The notes beneath the pieces are model-generated. The model was not told where the DNA came from and searched no databases. It was given only the letters and a program-made list of their open reading frames with translations. The translations under genes were made by a program, and so were the position numbers. A stretch of DNA of 64,000 bases. Origin: Tomitella fengzijianii (GTDB taxonomy: Bacteria; Actinomycetota; Actinomycetes; Mycobacteriales; Mycobacteriaceae). The stretch is taken from assembly GCF_007559025.1 (NCBI RefSeq), contig NZ_CP041765.1:3779501-3843500 (forward strand), written 5' to 3'. Shown piece by piece: positions 1 through 8,660 of the stretch. How positions within the stretch are numbered: position 1 is the stretch's first letter; each line of letters starts with the position of its first letter.

Positions 1-90
1 CAGCCGCACGATGCTGCCCGACGTCAGGCCGGCGCGCAACGCCGTGCGCTTGTCGGCGGCGGGCACGTCGGAAGTGATCAATCCGGTCAT
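1..90 (-). CDS. prpB: methylisocitrate lyase, N-terminal fragment (cut by window edge)
   Basis: Only the first 30 codons are inside the window. They start [13 protein letters not shown] and run to SGSIVRL, matching the usual N-terminus of actinobacterial PrpB, just before the conserved PGAF segment. PrpB cleaves 2-methylisocitrate to pyruvate and succinate in the methylcitrate cycle for propionyl-CoA. Its ATG (90-88) shares one base with the TGA of the upstream prpD gene, so the two are translationally coupled. The assignment rests on a short stretch plus the context. Confidence 0.75.
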   Translation of the reverse strand, partial: MTGLITSDVPAADKRTALRAGLTSGSIVRL

Positions 91-1631
91 CAGAGCAGTC
101 CTTCCGGGATTGCGGGAACGCGGGCCTCCGCCTCGTCGGTCACCGTGAACCCCAGCCGGTGCAACTGCCCGGGCGGCAGGTCGGCGACGGTGTCCACCGC
201 GCCCAGAAAGCGGTCCTGCTCGTCCGGGGCGACGACGCCGTCGGCGAGCGACCGGAACTTGGCCACGTACTCGGAACGGCCGAACGGGCGGGCGCCCTGC
301 GGGTGCGCGTCCGCCACGGCCAGCTCGTCGACGATCGTCTCCCCGGAATCCAGCGTGATCTCCGCGCGCGCGCCGAACGCCTTCTCCGCCGGGTCCGGGG
401 CGTGATACCGGCGGGTCCACTCGGGGTCCTCGGCGGTGGCGACCTTCCGCCACAGCTCGACGGTGTCGGGGCGCTGTGCCCGCTCGGGGGAGTAGGAGCG
501 CTCGTGGTGCCACGTTCCGTCCTGCAGGGCGACGGCGAAGATGTACATCACCGAGTGGTCGAGGGTCTCGCGGCTGGCGTGCGGGTCGAACTTCTGCGGG
601 TCGTTCGCGCCGGTGCCGATCACGGTGTGCGTGTGGTGGCTGGTGTGCAGGGTGACGGTGGCGATCCGAGACAGGTCGCCGATGCGCCCGCGCAGCCGGA
701 AGGCCAGGTCGATGATGGCCTGCGCCTGGTATTCGGCCGAATGCTCCTTGGTGTAGCTGTCGAGGATGGCGCGCTGCGGGGCGCCGGGCGCGGGCAGCGG
801 AATCTCGTAGACGGCGTCGGGCCCGCCGAGGAGCCGGGCGATCACCCCGTCCTCGCCCTCCCAGATCGGGGCCGGGGCGCCCTCGCCGCGCATCGCCCGG
901 TCCACCGCCTCGATGGCGGCCTTGCCCGCGTAGGCGGGGGCGTAGGCCTTCCAGCTGGAGATCGCGCCCTTGCGGGACTGCCGGGTGGCGGTGGTGGTGT
1001 GCAGGGCCTGGCCGATCGCCTGGTAGATCACCTCGGGATCCAGGCGCAGCGCGGCGCCGATGCCGGCGGCGACCGACGGGCCGAGGTGGGCGACGTGGTC
1101 GATCTTGTGCTCGTGCAGGCACATCCCGCGCGCCAGGTCGATCTGGATCTCGTACCCGGTGGCAATACCGCGCACCAGGTCCGCGCCGGATGCCCCTGCG
1201 TGCTGGCAGGCGGCGAGGATCGGCGGGATGTTGTCGCCGGGATGCGAGTACTCGGCCGCCAGGAACGTGTCGTGGAAATCGAGCTCGCGCACCGCGACAC
1301 CGTTCGCCCACGCCGCCCACTCGGGCGCGAACCGGCCGTGCACCCCCCACACCGAGCCGCCGGGGGAGTAGGGGCGCACCCGCGCCTGCGCCCGCGCCGC
1401 CGCGACCGGCCGCCGCGCGAACGACGCGGCAGCCACAGCGGCGTCGTCGATGATCCGGTTGACCACCATCTCGCGCACGTCCTCGTCGACCTCGACGGGA
1501 TCGGCCGCGACCTGCGCGATCTTCCACGCCAGGTGCTCGTCGCGAGGGAAGTCCTCGGCGGATCTGTGGGTGCGGACGGTGTGGACGGAATGCAATCGCA
1601 GCGACGATGCCGGCATCTGCTCTCCAGCCAT
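90..1631 (-). CDS. prpD: 2-methylcitrate dehydratase, MmgE/PrpD family
   Basis: A 513-residue MmgE/PrpD protein. Family members dehydrate 2-methylcitrate to cis-2-methylaconitate in cytosolic propionate catabolism. The sequence carries family-typical segments such as the N-terminal [12 protein letters not shown] helix, [17 protein letters not shown] and [15 protein letters not shown]. The start at 1631 ([10 protein letters not shown]) is chosen because GGAGG lies five bases upstream; an in-frame ATG 27 codons earlier lacks a ribosome site. The gene is followed without a gap by prpB, so this is the usual prpD-prpB operon, with prpC expected further left. No PrpR-type regulator is visible here. 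Confidence 0.88.
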   Translation of the reverse strand: MAGEQMPASSLRLHSVHTVRTHRSAEDFPRDEHLAWKIAQVAADPVEVDEDVREMVVNRIIDDAAVAAASFARRPVAAARAQARVRPYSPGGSVWGVHGRFAPEWAAWANGVAVRELDFHDTFLAAEYSHPGDNIPPILAACQHAGASGADLVRGIATGYEIQIDLARGMCLHEHKIDHVAHLGPSVAAGIGAALRLDPEVIYQAIGQALHTTTATRQSRKGAISSWKAYAPAYAGKAAIEAVDRAMRGEGAPAPIWEGEDGVIARLLGGPDAVYEIPLPAPGAPQRAILDSYTKEHSAEYQAQAIIDLAFRLRGRIGDLSRIATVTLHTSHHTHTVIGTGANDPQKFDPHASRETLDHSVMYIFAVALQDGTWHHERSYSPERAQRPDTVELWRKVATAEDPEWTRRYHAPDPAEKAFGARAEITLDSGETIVDELAVADAHPQGARPFGRSEYVAKFRSLADGVVAPDEQDRFLGAVDTVADLPPGQLHRLGFTVTDEAEARVPAIPEGLL

Positions 1632-1700
1632 GGGGCCTCCTGCACCTGATTCGGCGGTCGCGGGGCGGGCCGCCGCCAACACTTCCGGGGTGGGGCTTCC

Positions 1701-1715
1701 GGGGTGGGCCACCCC
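1701..1715. promoter_or_regulatory. palindrome in the prpD / transporter intergenic region
   Basis: GGGGTGG-G-CCACCCC is a perfect 7+7 inverted repeat between the divergent prpD and transporter genes, and the CTTCCGGGGTGGG half is also repeated directly just to its left. A possible -10 box TAAACT at 1759-1764 faces the transporter. It may be an operator for either gene; no regulator can be named. Confidence 0.35.
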
Positions 1716-1805
1716 TACTTCGGACGTTACTCGCGCAGTGCCGCGGGGCCGCCGGATCTAAACTTGCGGAGATCCCCTGCAGCCGCGCTCCCGGAGGTGC
1801 CCCGC

Positions 1806-2732
1806 GTGTCCGGTGTGCTGTCGGGGTTCGTGGTGATCTTCGTGGTGATCGCCGTCGGCTACCTGCTGGGCCGGCGCGGAACGCTGGGGGACCAGGGCCG
1901 GATCGTGCTCACCCGCCTGGTGTTCTACGTGGCCACCCCGGCGCTGCTCATCGACGTCGTGGCGCACGCCGACCTCCAGACGCTGTTCTCCTCGGGTCTC
2001 GCCGTCGCCGCCGGCACCGCGTTCGCCGTGGCCGTGGTGTACGCGGTGGTGGCGCGATACGTCCTGCGACGCGCGGGCCCCGAGGTGATGGTGGGCGCCA
2101 TGGCGTCGTCGTACCTCAACGGCGGCAACCTGGGCATCCCCATCGCCGTGTTCGTCCTGGGCGACGCGTCGTATGTGGCGCCGGTGATGCTGTTCCAGAT
2201 CATCGTCTACGCGCCGATCGCCCTGACCGTGCTCGACGTGACCACCACCGGGCGGCCCGGATCGCTGCGCGGGGTGGCCGCGTCGATCGTCCGCAACCCC
2301 ATCGCACTCGGCGGCATCGCGGGCCTCGTCCTGTCCGCGGCCCACTGGCTGCCGCCCGAGCCGATCATGGACTCGATCTCACTACTGGGCGGCGCCGCCG
2401 TGCCGGGCGCGCTGATGGCGTTCGGGCTGTCGCTGTCCGGGGCGCAGGTGCTCAAAAAGGGCACGAGCCCCCGGCGCGATGTCGCCGTCGCCTCCCTGCT
2501 CAAGGCGGTCGCGCAGCCTGTCCTCGCCTACCTGCTGGGCCGGTTCGGGCTGGGGCTCGACGGGCATGTGCTGTTCGCGGTGGTCGTCGTGGCCGCGCTG
2601 CCCACCGCCCAGAACGTGTTCATCTACGCCTCCCGGTACGGGCGGGGCATGGTGCTGGCGCGCGACGCGGCGCTGGTCACCACCATCGCCGCGGTGCCCG
2701 TGATCCTCGTGGTCACCGCGCTGCTGGGGTGA
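1806..2732 (+). CDS. AEC-family (auxin efflux carrier-like) transporter
   Basis: A 308-residue integral membrane protein. Hydrophobic segments cover almost the whole length, starting VLSGFVVIFVVIAVGYLLG, and the conserved polar SSYLNGGNLGIPIA loop typical of the AEC/PIN-like fold is present near residue 100. AEC members move small organic anions such as malate or malonate; the substrate here is unknown. The GTG at 1806 is preferred because GGAGGTG precedes it by six to seven bases; upstream in-frame codons have no ribosome site. It is divergent from prpD, so export or import of a C3/C4 acid is possible but not shown. A repeat region follows the stop codon. Confidence 0.82.
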   Translation: MSGVLSGFVVIFVVIAVGYLLGRRGTLGDQGRIVLTRLVFYVATPALLIDVVAHADLQTLFSSGLAVAAGTAFAVAVVYAVVARYVLRRAGPEVMVGAMASSYLNGGNLGIPIAVFVLGDASYVAPVMLFQIIVYAPIALTVLDVTTTGRPGSLRGVAASIVRNPIALGGIAGLVLSAAHWLPPEPIMDSISLLGGAAVPGALMAFGLSLSGAQVLKKGTSPRRDVAVASLLKAVAQPVLAYLLGRFGLGLDGHVLFAVVVVAALPTAQNVFIYASRYGRGMVLARDAALVTTIAAVPVILVVTALLG

Positions 2733-2735
2733 CGC

Positions 2736-2848
2736 CGAGATCCCCACTGCCCCCGGCGTTTGGTGGCCGCCCCCGAGATCCTTACTGCCCCGGCGTTTGG
2801 TGGCCGCCCCCGAGATCCCCACTGCCCCGGCGTTTGGTGGACATTTGG
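2736..2848. repeat. three tandem copies of a ~37-38 bp repeat
   Basis: Units starting CGAGATCC at 2736, 2774 and 2811 share the pattern GAGATCCyyACTGCCCC-GGCGTTTGGTGG and repeat at 38 and 37 bp. The third unit runs into the left arm of the palindrome at 2830-2889, so the tandem array looks like amplification of the palindrome's outer arm. There are no spacers as in CRISPR. Confidence 0.85.
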
Positions 2849-2889
2849 TCGGATATCCGTGGATTTCCAGCCAAATGTCCACCAAACGC
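2830..2889. repeat. palindromic repeat element, copy 1 (19-bp stem)
   Basis: The left arm GCGTTTGGTGGACATTTGG (2830-2848) is exactly complementary to the right arm at 2871-2889. The 22-nt loop itself contains the palindrome CGGATATCCG (2850-2859). It lies between the convergent transporter gene and the AbiEi/DUF559-like gene, so it could act as a bidirectional terminator, but the same arms recur at 3928-3981, which points to a dispersed repeat family. Confidence 0.88.
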
Positions 2890-2950
2890 GACGCGGGACG
2901 GGGCGGGGCGAGTCGGGGCAGGGCGACGCGGGACGGGGCGGGGCGGTGGC

Positions 2951-3862
2951 TCACAGAACCGGCAGCTCCCCGGGATCAGCGCCGGCTGCCAGCAAGGCGT
3001 CGCGCACATCGCGGAGGAACCGGACGAGCCCGTCGCCGCGCAGATGGTGCGCCCGAACCCGCACCCAGTTCCACCCGTCCTTGTGCAGCGCATTTCCCCG
3101 GCGCACGTCCTTGTCCAGCTGCGCCCGTTCCGTGTGACCGCCGCCCTCGTAGTCGAGGAGCACCCGCCAGCGCCGCCACCCCAGGTCGATATATCCGCTG
3201 AATGAGCCGTCGTCGGTGCGCACGTGGATCTGCGACTCGGGCGGCGGGAAGCCTGCGCGGACGATCGCCAGGCGCATACGGGTCTCCTGTGGCGAGTCGG
3301 CCCCTTCGGCCGAGAGCGCGATCACCTCGCTCGCCCTCCGCGCGCCATGCACTCGCGGACGGCTCTGCGCGTAGAGTTCCAGCTGCCGTTTGTGCACGCT
3401 GCGGGTCCGGTACATGGCGTCGACCTTGATGACGGCCTCGTCGCCGGGGATCCGCCGTGCCAGGTCGAATGCCGTGCGCGCCGGCGAGGTGATCGCGACT
3501 CCCCGCACCGTCAGGATGTCGTCCTCGCAGAGCCTGTCCCGGTACACATCCACGTCATCGAGAGCTTGCACCGCGTGTCGGCTGTTGCAGGCTCCGCGCT
3601 CGTCGTCCCCGATCCACTTGGCGCCCCAGAACGCGGCAGCGGACCTGCCTGCCAGCACGACCCCGCAACGGCCGCTCGGCTTGCTCGACGCCCACATCGC
3701 AATGGCGTGTGCACGCCGCGTCGCGGTCAGCGGCACACCCCCGCGGACGTAGACGCCCGGGAGGATGCGCATGCACTTGTTGCGCACGAAGTTCCTGGTC
3801 ACCTGGCCGCTCGATACCGCCTCCGCCGCACGAAACGGCTCGCTCCCCTCCACGCCCCACAT
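2951..3862 (-). CDS. AbiEi-like / DUF559-type nuclease-like protein
   Basis: A 303-residue protein of a type common in Mycobacteriales. The N-terminal third (TRNFVRNKCMRILPGVYVRGG, then a region around AHAIAMWASS) resembles the AbiEi winged-helix/antitoxin module. The C-terminal third (SGYIDLGWRRWRVLLDYEGGGHTER, then KDGWNWVRVRAHHL) has the D...E-x-G-x-H layout of Vsr/DUF559 endonuclease-like folds. Function is unproven; defence or DNA repair roles are often proposed for such proteins. No AbiEii-type toxin gene is adjacent. The start at 3862 has no clear ribosome site. The gene is bracketed by two copies of one palindromic repeat (2830-2889 and 3928-3981), which hints at mobility as a unit. 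Confidence 0.62.
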   Translation of the reverse strand: MWGVEGSEPFRAAEAVSSGQVTRNFVRNKCMRILPGVYVRGGVPLTATRRAHAIAMWASSKPSGRCGVVLAGRSAAAFWGAKWIGDDERGACNSRHAVQALDDVDVYRDRLCEDDILTVRGVAITSPARTAFDLARRIPGDEAVIKVDAMYRTRSVHKRQLELYAQSRPRVHGARRASEVIALSAEGADSPQETRMRLAIVRAGFPPPESQIHVRTDDGSFSGYIDLGWRRWRVLLDYEGGGHTERAQLDKDVRRGNALHKDGWNWVRVRAHHLRGDGLVRFLRDVRDALLAAGADPGELPVL

Positions 3863-3927
3863 GATCGCACCGGCCTGGGACGTTCTCCGCCGCGCAGACC
3901 TCCGCCTGTGGATAACTCCCAGTGCTC

Positions 3928-3981
3928 TTTGGTGGACATTTGGCTGGATTTCCGCCGATTTCCAGCCAAATGTCCACCAAA
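3928..3981. repeat. palindromic repeat element, copy 2 (21-bp stem)
   Basis: The arm at 3928-3948 (TTTGGTGGACATTTGGCTGG plus A) is perfectly complementary to 3961-3981, with a 12-nt loop. The outer 16 bases of the arm are identical to copy 1 at 2830-2889. It sits upstream of the AbiEi-like gene and downstream of the VOC gene, both on the minus strand. Confidence 0.88.
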
Positions 3982-4013
3982 CGCGGGGTCAGTAGAGGTA
4001 CAGCCCCCGCCCG

Positions 4014-4535
4014 TCAGCGCGCGCGGATCTGCTCCCACACGCCGAAGTCCTCGCGTGGCCCCCCGGGGGTGTCGGCCCCGTACTTGGCGATCTCCGCGTT
4101 CAGGTCCAGCGGCCGGGTGGGCGGCGTTCCGGGTTCAAGCTCGTCGAGGATCGACGCGTCCGGCACCATCCAGCACACCTCGAACTCGATGCCGTCGGGA
4201 TCGGCGCCGTACAGGGCCTTCGTGGAACCGTGGTCGCCGGCTCCGGTCAGCGCACCGGCCTCGCCGAGCCGCCGCCCCATCTCCGTCAGCGCGCCGAGCG
4301 TGTCCACCTCCCACGCCAGGTGGTACAGCCCCACGCCGCGGGCGGGGCGGGGCCCGGTGTCGCCCACCTGGAACAGGCCCAGGTCGTGGTCGTTGGCCGA
4401 GTCGGCGGCCTGCAGGAACGCCGCGCCCGGGAACTGGCTGAGCACGCGGAATCCCAGCGTGCCCACGTAGAAGTCGAGGCTCCGTTGCAGGTCCGACACG
4501 TACAGCACGGCGTGGTTGAGACGCTTGATCGACAT
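4014..4535 (-). CDS. VOC-family (glyoxalase/extradiol dioxygenase-like) protein
   Basis: A 173-residue vicinal-oxygen-chelate protein. The N-terminal half has the first beta-alpha-beta-beta-beta module (INHAVLYVSDLQRSLDFYVG-type start; here RLNHAVLYVSDLQ) and the second module contains HLAWEVDTL and ADPDGIEFEVCW, where H and E are the usual metal ligands. Such proteins act as glyoxalases, dioxygenases or isomerases; the substrate is not identifiable. Start MSIKRL at 4535 is chosen because the domain begins there; a longer upstream reading overlaps the divergent FhuF-like gene. No strong ribosome site is seen. Confidence 0.78.
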   Translation of the reverse strand: MSIKRLNHAVLYVSDLQRSLDFYVGTLGFRVLSQFPGAAFLQAADSANDHDLGLFQVGDTGPRPARGVGLYHLAWEVDTLGALTEMGRRLGEAGALTGAGDHGSTKALYGADPDGIEFEVCWMVPDASILDELEPGTPPTRPLDLNAEIAKYGADTPGGPREDFGVWEQIRAR

Positions 4536-4623
4536 GCCGTCATTGTCCCACCGGCGGTGGCGGCACACTGGACGTCGCCGGGCTCGTGCCCGGGCATCCC
4601 GGTCTCGGGAAAGGATCACGACG

Positions 4624-5379
4624 ATGGGCGATCGGCTGCCACCGCGCGTAGATGCGTTCTCCGGCGAGGCCCTGCGCGACGGCGCGTGGCTGGCCCGGCA
4701 GGTCTCAGACACCCGCCGGCGGTGGCGCTTTCGCGAAGACCGCGCGGCGGGCACGCTCTGGTGGTATTCGGCGAGCGCGACGCTCACGGCCCCGGGCCCC
4801 CGGATGCTCCTGGCCGACGGAACCGCCCCGAACCCTGCTTTGGCACAACTGGATTGCACGCTCACCCCGTACGGTCACCTCGGTTCCGCGCGCTCCGCGG
4901 GGTGGGTGAGCGGGCCCGACGAGTACAGGCGGGCATTGGTGCCGGCGTTCGCGGCGATCATCGGGGCGCTCGCGCGGGCTTCGGGTGCTCCGGAACCCTC
5001 GCTGTGGGCGATCGCGTCGGATTCTCTGGCCAATCAGGCGCTGCAGGCGGGTGTCGACGCCGGACGCTGCGCCGATGCCTGCGTACTGGCGCGACGCCTC
5101 ACATGCCCGCCGCTGGTGCCGGCGCGATTCGTGGACGTGGTCCCGCACCCATCAGCGCCGCACCCGTCGGCGCCGCTCGCCATGGACGGCGCCGCCCGGG
5201 TCAGCGTGCGCCCTGCCGATCCGGCATCGCCGCCGCCCGCCGGCGGCCTCCGGATAGTCCGGCGCAGTTCCTGTTGCCTCCTCTTCCAGGCGCCCGGTCA
5301 GGGCAAGTGCGTGAGCTGCCCACGCCGCAGCCCGGGCGAGCGCGCCGCCGCGCTCGGCGGGTGGTTCGCGGGGTCCTGA
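4624..5379 (+). CDS. FhuF-like (2Fe-2S) ferric-siderophore reductase-type protein
   Basis: A 251-residue protein whose C-terminus holds CC-x10-C-x2-C (SCCLLFQAPGQGKCVSCPR), the cysteine pattern that binds the 2Fe-2S cluster in FhuF-type ferric siderophore reductases. The N-terminal 180 residues are poorly conserved but helical, as usual for the family. It likely reduces Fe(III)-siderophore in the cytosol. The start at 4624 has GAAAGGA upstream. No iron box or siderophore gene is next to it, but efeUOB and a siderophore-interacting reductase lie 9-13 kb away. A 15-bp tandem duplication at 5143-5172 encodes HPSAP twice. Confidence 0.72.
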   Translation: MGDRLPPRVDAFSGEALRDGAWLARQVSDTRRRWRFREDRAAGTLWWYSASATLTAPGPRMLLADGTAPNPALAQLDCTLTPYGHLGSARSAGWVSGPDEYRRALVPAFAAIIGALARASGAPEPSLWAIASDSLANQALQAGVDAGRCADACVLARRLTCPPLVPARFVDVVPHPSAPHPSAPLAMDGAARVSVRPADPASPPPAGGLRIVRRSSCCLLFQAPGQGKCVSCPRRSPGERAAALGGWFAGS

Positions 5380-5578
5380 GAAGTGTCCGCATCCTCCGTG
5401 GACGCGGCCGCGACGCGCCTCCCCAGCGTTACATAATCGAGATATTCACCCGTGAAACACTCGCTGAATTAAGATTTTCAAGCCGTCTGCCAGCAAATAT
5501 CAATTCCCTCTGGCGGGAATCGATTGACACACGTACCTTCCGTCCAGTTGCTGAATCAGAACGGGGAGGTCTGCACGA
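5380..5578 (+). promoter_or_regulatory. AT-richer leader region before the DUF218 gene
   Basis: Bases 5425-5540 are distinctly AT-richer than the surroundings (for example TTACATAATCGAGATATTC and GAATTAAGATTTTC). TTGACA at 5524-5529 is a consensus -35 element; a matching -10 is not convincing. GGGGAGG 9-10 bases before the ATG at 5579 is the ribosome site. No ORF is supported inside the region. Confidence 0.4.
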
Positions 5579-6376
5579 ATGAATGATTCACCGAGCTCGT
5601 CCGCTGTCCGGCCCCGCGGCCGATCCGCCCTGGGGGCGGTGGCCGCGTCGGTCGCGATCGCGGCCACCGCCGCGATCGCGGTCCCCGGCACCGCGGAGGC
5701 CGCCCCGCCCTCGCCCGGCGCACTGCTCGAGTCCGCGGGCGTGCCCCCGCGCATCGCCGAACTGGCGGACTCCGGCAGCCTCTCGGTCAAGTCGGTGGAC
5801 CTGATTCCGGAGGCGATCGCCGCGTTCTCCGGCTCACTCGGCCTGCCCACGACGGTGTCCAACGCGATCCTCTCGACGGTCGGCGGATGTCAGAGCGACG
5901 ACGCCGAGGCGATCGTCGCGTGCACGGAGGATCAGACGCTCACCACCGAAGCGCCGCTGCTGCTCAGGACCGACCCGGTACGGACCAACATCGTCGTCCT
6001 GGGCGCCGGCTTGTACGACGACGGCACCATGCGCCCGGTCCTCGAAAGCCGCCTGCGCGCGGCGCTCGATCTCGCGAACAACTTCCCGGCCGCACCGATC
6101 GTCGTCACGGGCGGAGTGCCGCAGAACGGGCGGACCGAGGCCGACGCGATGTACGACTGGCTCGTCGCCAACGGGATCCCGGGCGACCGGATCACCAAGG
6201 AGGGGCGTTCGACGTCCACCATCGAGAACGCGCGGTTCACCGACGAGATCCTCGACTCGCGCCGGTCGCCCGCCGCGGTCGTGGTCACCTCACCGGGTCA
6301 CCTGCAGCGCGCGCTGGTCGACTTCCGCAAGGCCGTCGGCGGGGAACGGCCGATCCAGGGCGTCGTCGCACCGTAG
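5579..6376 (+). CDS. secreted DUF218 (ElyC/SanA/YdcF-like) protein
   Basis: A 265-residue protein. Residues 1-42 form a Sec signal peptide (basic start, AAVASVAIAATAAIAVPGT core, cleavage after AEAA). From about residue 135 it has the DUF218 fold: NIVVLGAGLYDDGTMRPVLESRL, then IVVTGGVPQNGRTEADAM, ITKEGRSTSTIENARFT and VVVTSPGHLQRA. DUF218 members such as SanA and ElyC affect envelope integrity or act on unknown phosphorylated or lipid-linked substrates. The N-terminal 90 mature residues contain a possible disulfide pair (GGCQ...VACTED). It is expected to work outside the membrane. A hairpin terminator follows. Confidence 0.8.
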   Translation: MNDSPSSSAVRPRGRSALGAVAASVAIAATAAIAVPGTAEAAPPSPGALLESAGVPPRIAELADSGSLSVKSVDLIPEAIAAFSGSLGLPTTVSNAILSTVGGCQSDDAEAIVACTEDQTLTTEAPLLLRTDPVRTNIVVLGAGLYDDGTMRPVLESRLRAALDLANNFPAAPIVVTGGVPQNGRTEADAMYDWLVANGIPGDRITKEGRSTSTIENARFTDEILDSRRSPAAVVVTSPGHLQRALVDFRKAVGGERPIQGVVAP

Positions 6377-6385
6377 GCGCCGGCG

Positions 6386-6418
6386 GGTGCCCCGGTTCAA
6401 CGCCGGGGCCGGGGCACC
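6386..6418. terminator. hairpin between convergent genes
   Basis: GGTGCCCCGG (6386-6395) pairs perfectly with CCGGGGCACC (6409-6418) over a 13-nt loop. It sits between the stop of the DUF218 gene (6376) and the stop of the convergent methyltransferase gene (6440). There is no U-run, as is common in actinobacteria. A shared bidirectional terminator is the simplest reading. Confidence 0.6.
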
Positions 6419-6439
6419 TGGCCACCGGGTGGGGTCCGG

Positions 6440-7306
6440 TCAGCCCACACGCCCCACCCGCATCGATACCGGCCACTGCACGGGGCGCCGGAGTTCGGGC
6501 GGCCCCCAGAGCTCCGCCATGTCGGCCGCGAACCGGTCGATGAGATCGCCGTGTCCTCGTGCATGGATGTTGCGCGTCGCCGACCAGGTGCCGACGTACC
6601 CGAGCAGGTCGTCGAGCCGCCATGACCTGCGGATCGTCGCGGCAGGCGCGGCAAGCTCCTCGAAAGGGAAGCGGATGTCCGAATACCCGTTTTCCACCAT
6701 TGCACGTTCCGGCGGCCAGAAACGTGCGATCTCTTCGCCGTAGAATCGCTGGAATCGTGCTCCCGCCGCGTCGATTCCCCTATCTCGATCCGATTGCAGC
6801 GGCGCGGCGGCACCGCCGGTGCGGATGGTGCCGCCCGTGTCGGGGACGGGAAGCGAAGCATCACCGGGCGGGCCCACCACGAGCTTGCCGTAGGTCGCCA
6901 GTGCGACGACGGCGCCGGGGACCGTCACCCGCCGCACCTCGTCCCAGAACCGGGGCAGGTCGAACCAGTGGGCCGACTGCGCCGCGGTGACGAGCGATGC
7001 GACGTGGTCCGCGATGGGCAGCCGCTCGGCCGCGCCGCAGGCGTAGGCGACCCGCCCGATCCGGTCTCCGCCCGCAGCGGCGCGGACGTTGGCGAGCTGA
7101 TCCGCGCTCGGGTCCACACCTATCACGGCGGGATAGGCCGTCGCGAGCTGCTCCGTGAACTGCCCCGTGCCGCAGCCGACGTCGACGACCCACCCCGCGC
7201 CGCCCGCACCGGGCGGCGCCACGCCGGCGAGGTGGCGAACGACCTCCGGCGGGTAATCAGGACGCGATAGCGCGTAGTCGGCGCCTCCGTCGCTGAACCA
7301 GTTCAT
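6440..7306 (-). CDS. class I SAM-dependent methyltransferase
   Basis: A 288-residue protein with motif I VVDVGCGTGQFTEQLA near residue 45, an acidic motif II end (VIGVDPSADQL), and the post-motif ACGAAERLPIADHVASLVTAAQSAHWFD, which is the UbiE/Methyltransf_11 pattern. It methylates a small molecule from S-adenosylmethionine; the substrate is unknown. Similar actinobacterial proteins carry the same FSDGGADYALSRPDYP N-terminus, which fixes the start at 7306 (MNWFSDGG) rather than at longer upstream readings that run into the dehydrogenase promoter. Confidence 0.83.
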   Translation of the reverse strand: MNWFSDGGADYALSRPDYPPEVVRHLAGVAPPGAGGAGWVVDVGCGTGQFTEQLATAYPAVIGVDPSADQLANVRAAAGGDRIGRVAYACGAAERLPIADHVASLVTAAQSAHWFDLPRFWDEVRRVTVPGAVVALATYGKLVVGPPGDASLPVPDTGGTIRTGGAAAPLQSDRDRGIDAAGARFQRFYGEEIARFWPPERAMVENGYSDIRFPFEELAAPAATIRRSWRLDDLLGYVGTWSATRNIHARGHGDLIDRFAADMAELWGPPELRRPVQWPVSMRVGRVG

Positions 7307-7461
7307 CCCGCCAGTGTGCACCCCGACGCTTCCCGCCGATTCCGACCCGGGCGCGTGCTTCGGACGTACGCTGCGAGTACGGCCAGCACCACCGGCGGAA
7401 CAGCCGGCACCACAGCCCGCCCGTCCCCGACAGAAAGCCATCCCACCAGCGACATAGCGAA

Positions 7462-7476
7462 CGCCCCAACGGGGCG
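7462..7476. promoter_or_regulatory. small GC hairpin in the dehydrogenase leader
   Basis: CGCCCC-AAC-GGGGCG is a perfect 6-bp stem with a 3-nt loop ending about 20 bases before the start codon at 7497, just ahead of the AGGAGG ribosome site. It could act as a leader hairpin or operator. Not conclusive. Confidence 0.35.
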
Positions 7477-7496
7477 CGTCATCTCCAGGAGGCATC

Positions 7497-8633
7497 ATGC
7501 AACCGAAGCCGGTCCTGCAGACCAAACCGCACCTCACCGTCACCTGGCATGACGACCAGTCCCCGGCCGTCGGATACCTCGTGGTGCACGACCTGGTCGA
7601 CGGCATCGCCACCGGCGGCTGCCGGATGCGGGTTGGGTGCACCCTCCGCGAGGTGGAGGACCTGGCCTACGCGATGTCCACCAAATCGGCCGCGTTCCAG
7701 CTCCCGGTGGGCGGCGCGAAGGGCGGCATCGACTTCGACCCCAAGGACGACCGCAGCGACGGCGTCCTCCTCCGCTTCATCGACGCCATGCGCCCGTTCC
7801 TGGAACGCACCTGGGTGACTGCGGAGGACCTCGGAGTCTCGCAGCACGTGCTCGACGCGCAGTTCGACGCGGCGGGCCTGGGCCCGTCCTCCTACCACGC
7901 GCAGATCTCCCGCTCGGCCGATCGCAAGGCGACGCTGCATCGGGTGGAGGAGGCGATGGGCGCGTCCACACCGGACGGCCTGTTGTGCGACCTGATCGGC
8001 GGATACGGGGTGGCCCAGGCGGCGGCGGCGACACTCGACGAGCTCGGCGACAGCCCGGAGTCGACGACGATGGCGGTGCAGGGCTTCGGCACGATCGGCG
8101 GCGCCACCGCCCTCTACGCGCAGCACCTCGGGATGACCGTCGTCGCCGTGTCCGACGCCCTCGGCACCGTCTACGACCCCGACGGCCTCGACATCCCGGC
8201 GCTGCTTGCCACGCGTAACGAATGGGGCGAGTTCGACCGGTCGGTCCTCGGCGACGGCGCCGAGGAGCTCCCGCGTGACACGCTGCTGGGCCTCACCGTC
8301 GACGTGCTCGTCCCCGCCGCCGTCTCCTACGCCCTCACCGCGCACAACCACGATCAGGTGAATGCGCGGATCGTCGTCGAGGGCGCGAACGCGGCCGCCA
8401 CCCACGAGGCGGAACTGGAGCTGGCGGTGCGCGACATCCCCGTGGTGCCCGACTTCATCGCCAATGCCGGCGCCGTCGCGTGGGCGTGGTGGATCCTCCT
8501 GGACGAGGACGACGACGTGTACGGCCGGCTCCGCAGCGAGATGTCCACGCTGGTCAAGAAGGTGCTCACGCCGTGGCTGCTCGACGGCACCATGCCCCGC
8601 CAGACCGCGCTGTCCCTGGCCGTGCGCGGCTGA
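7497..8633 (+). CDS. Glu/Leu/Phe/Val dehydrogenase (leucine-dehydrogenase-like)
   Basis: A 378-residue amino-acid dehydrogenase that oxidatively deaminates a branched-chain or aromatic amino acid with NAD+. Visible features are the catalytic lysine segment QLPVGGAKGGIDFDP near residue 70, the Asp-containing TAEDLGVS loop, and the nucleotide-binding AVQGFGTIGGATALY near residue 200. Length fits leucine/phenylalanine dehydrogenases rather than the 450-residue glutamate enzymes. AGGAGG lies 5-6 bases before the ATG. It stands just upstream of an aminotransferase/amidase operon, which suggests a shared role in nitrogen or amino-acid turnover. Confidence 0.82.
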   Translation: MQPKPVLQTKPHLTVTWHDDQSPAVGYLVVHDLVDGIATGGCRMRVGCTLREVEDLAYAMSTKSAAFQLPVGGAKGGIDFDPKDDRSDGVLLRFIDAMRPFLERTWVTAEDLGVSQHVLDAQFDAAGLGPSSYHAQISRSADRKATLHRVEEAMGASTPDGLLCDLIGGYGVAQAAAATLDELGDSPESTTMAVQGFGTIGGATALYAQHLGMTVVAVSDALGTVYDPDGLDIPALLATRNEWGEFDRSVLGDGAEELPRDTLLGLTVDVLVPAAVSYALTAHNHDQVNARIVVEGANAAATHEAELELAVRDIPVVPDFIANAGAVAWAWWILLDEDDDVYGRLRSEMSTLVKKVLTPWLLDGTMPRQTALSLAVRG

Positions 8634-8660
8634 GTTCCACGCCGCGCACCCCCGCGATCG

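Noticed and set aside
159-1649. Long plus-strand frame opposite prpD
   Set aside because: Antisense shadow of a gene with clear family motifs; its product is Arg/Gly/Val-rich, as expected from GC-rich codon position effects.
2736-2848. CRISPR array
   Set aside because: The units are contiguous with no unique spacers, and no cas genes are present; the same holds for 34365-34444.
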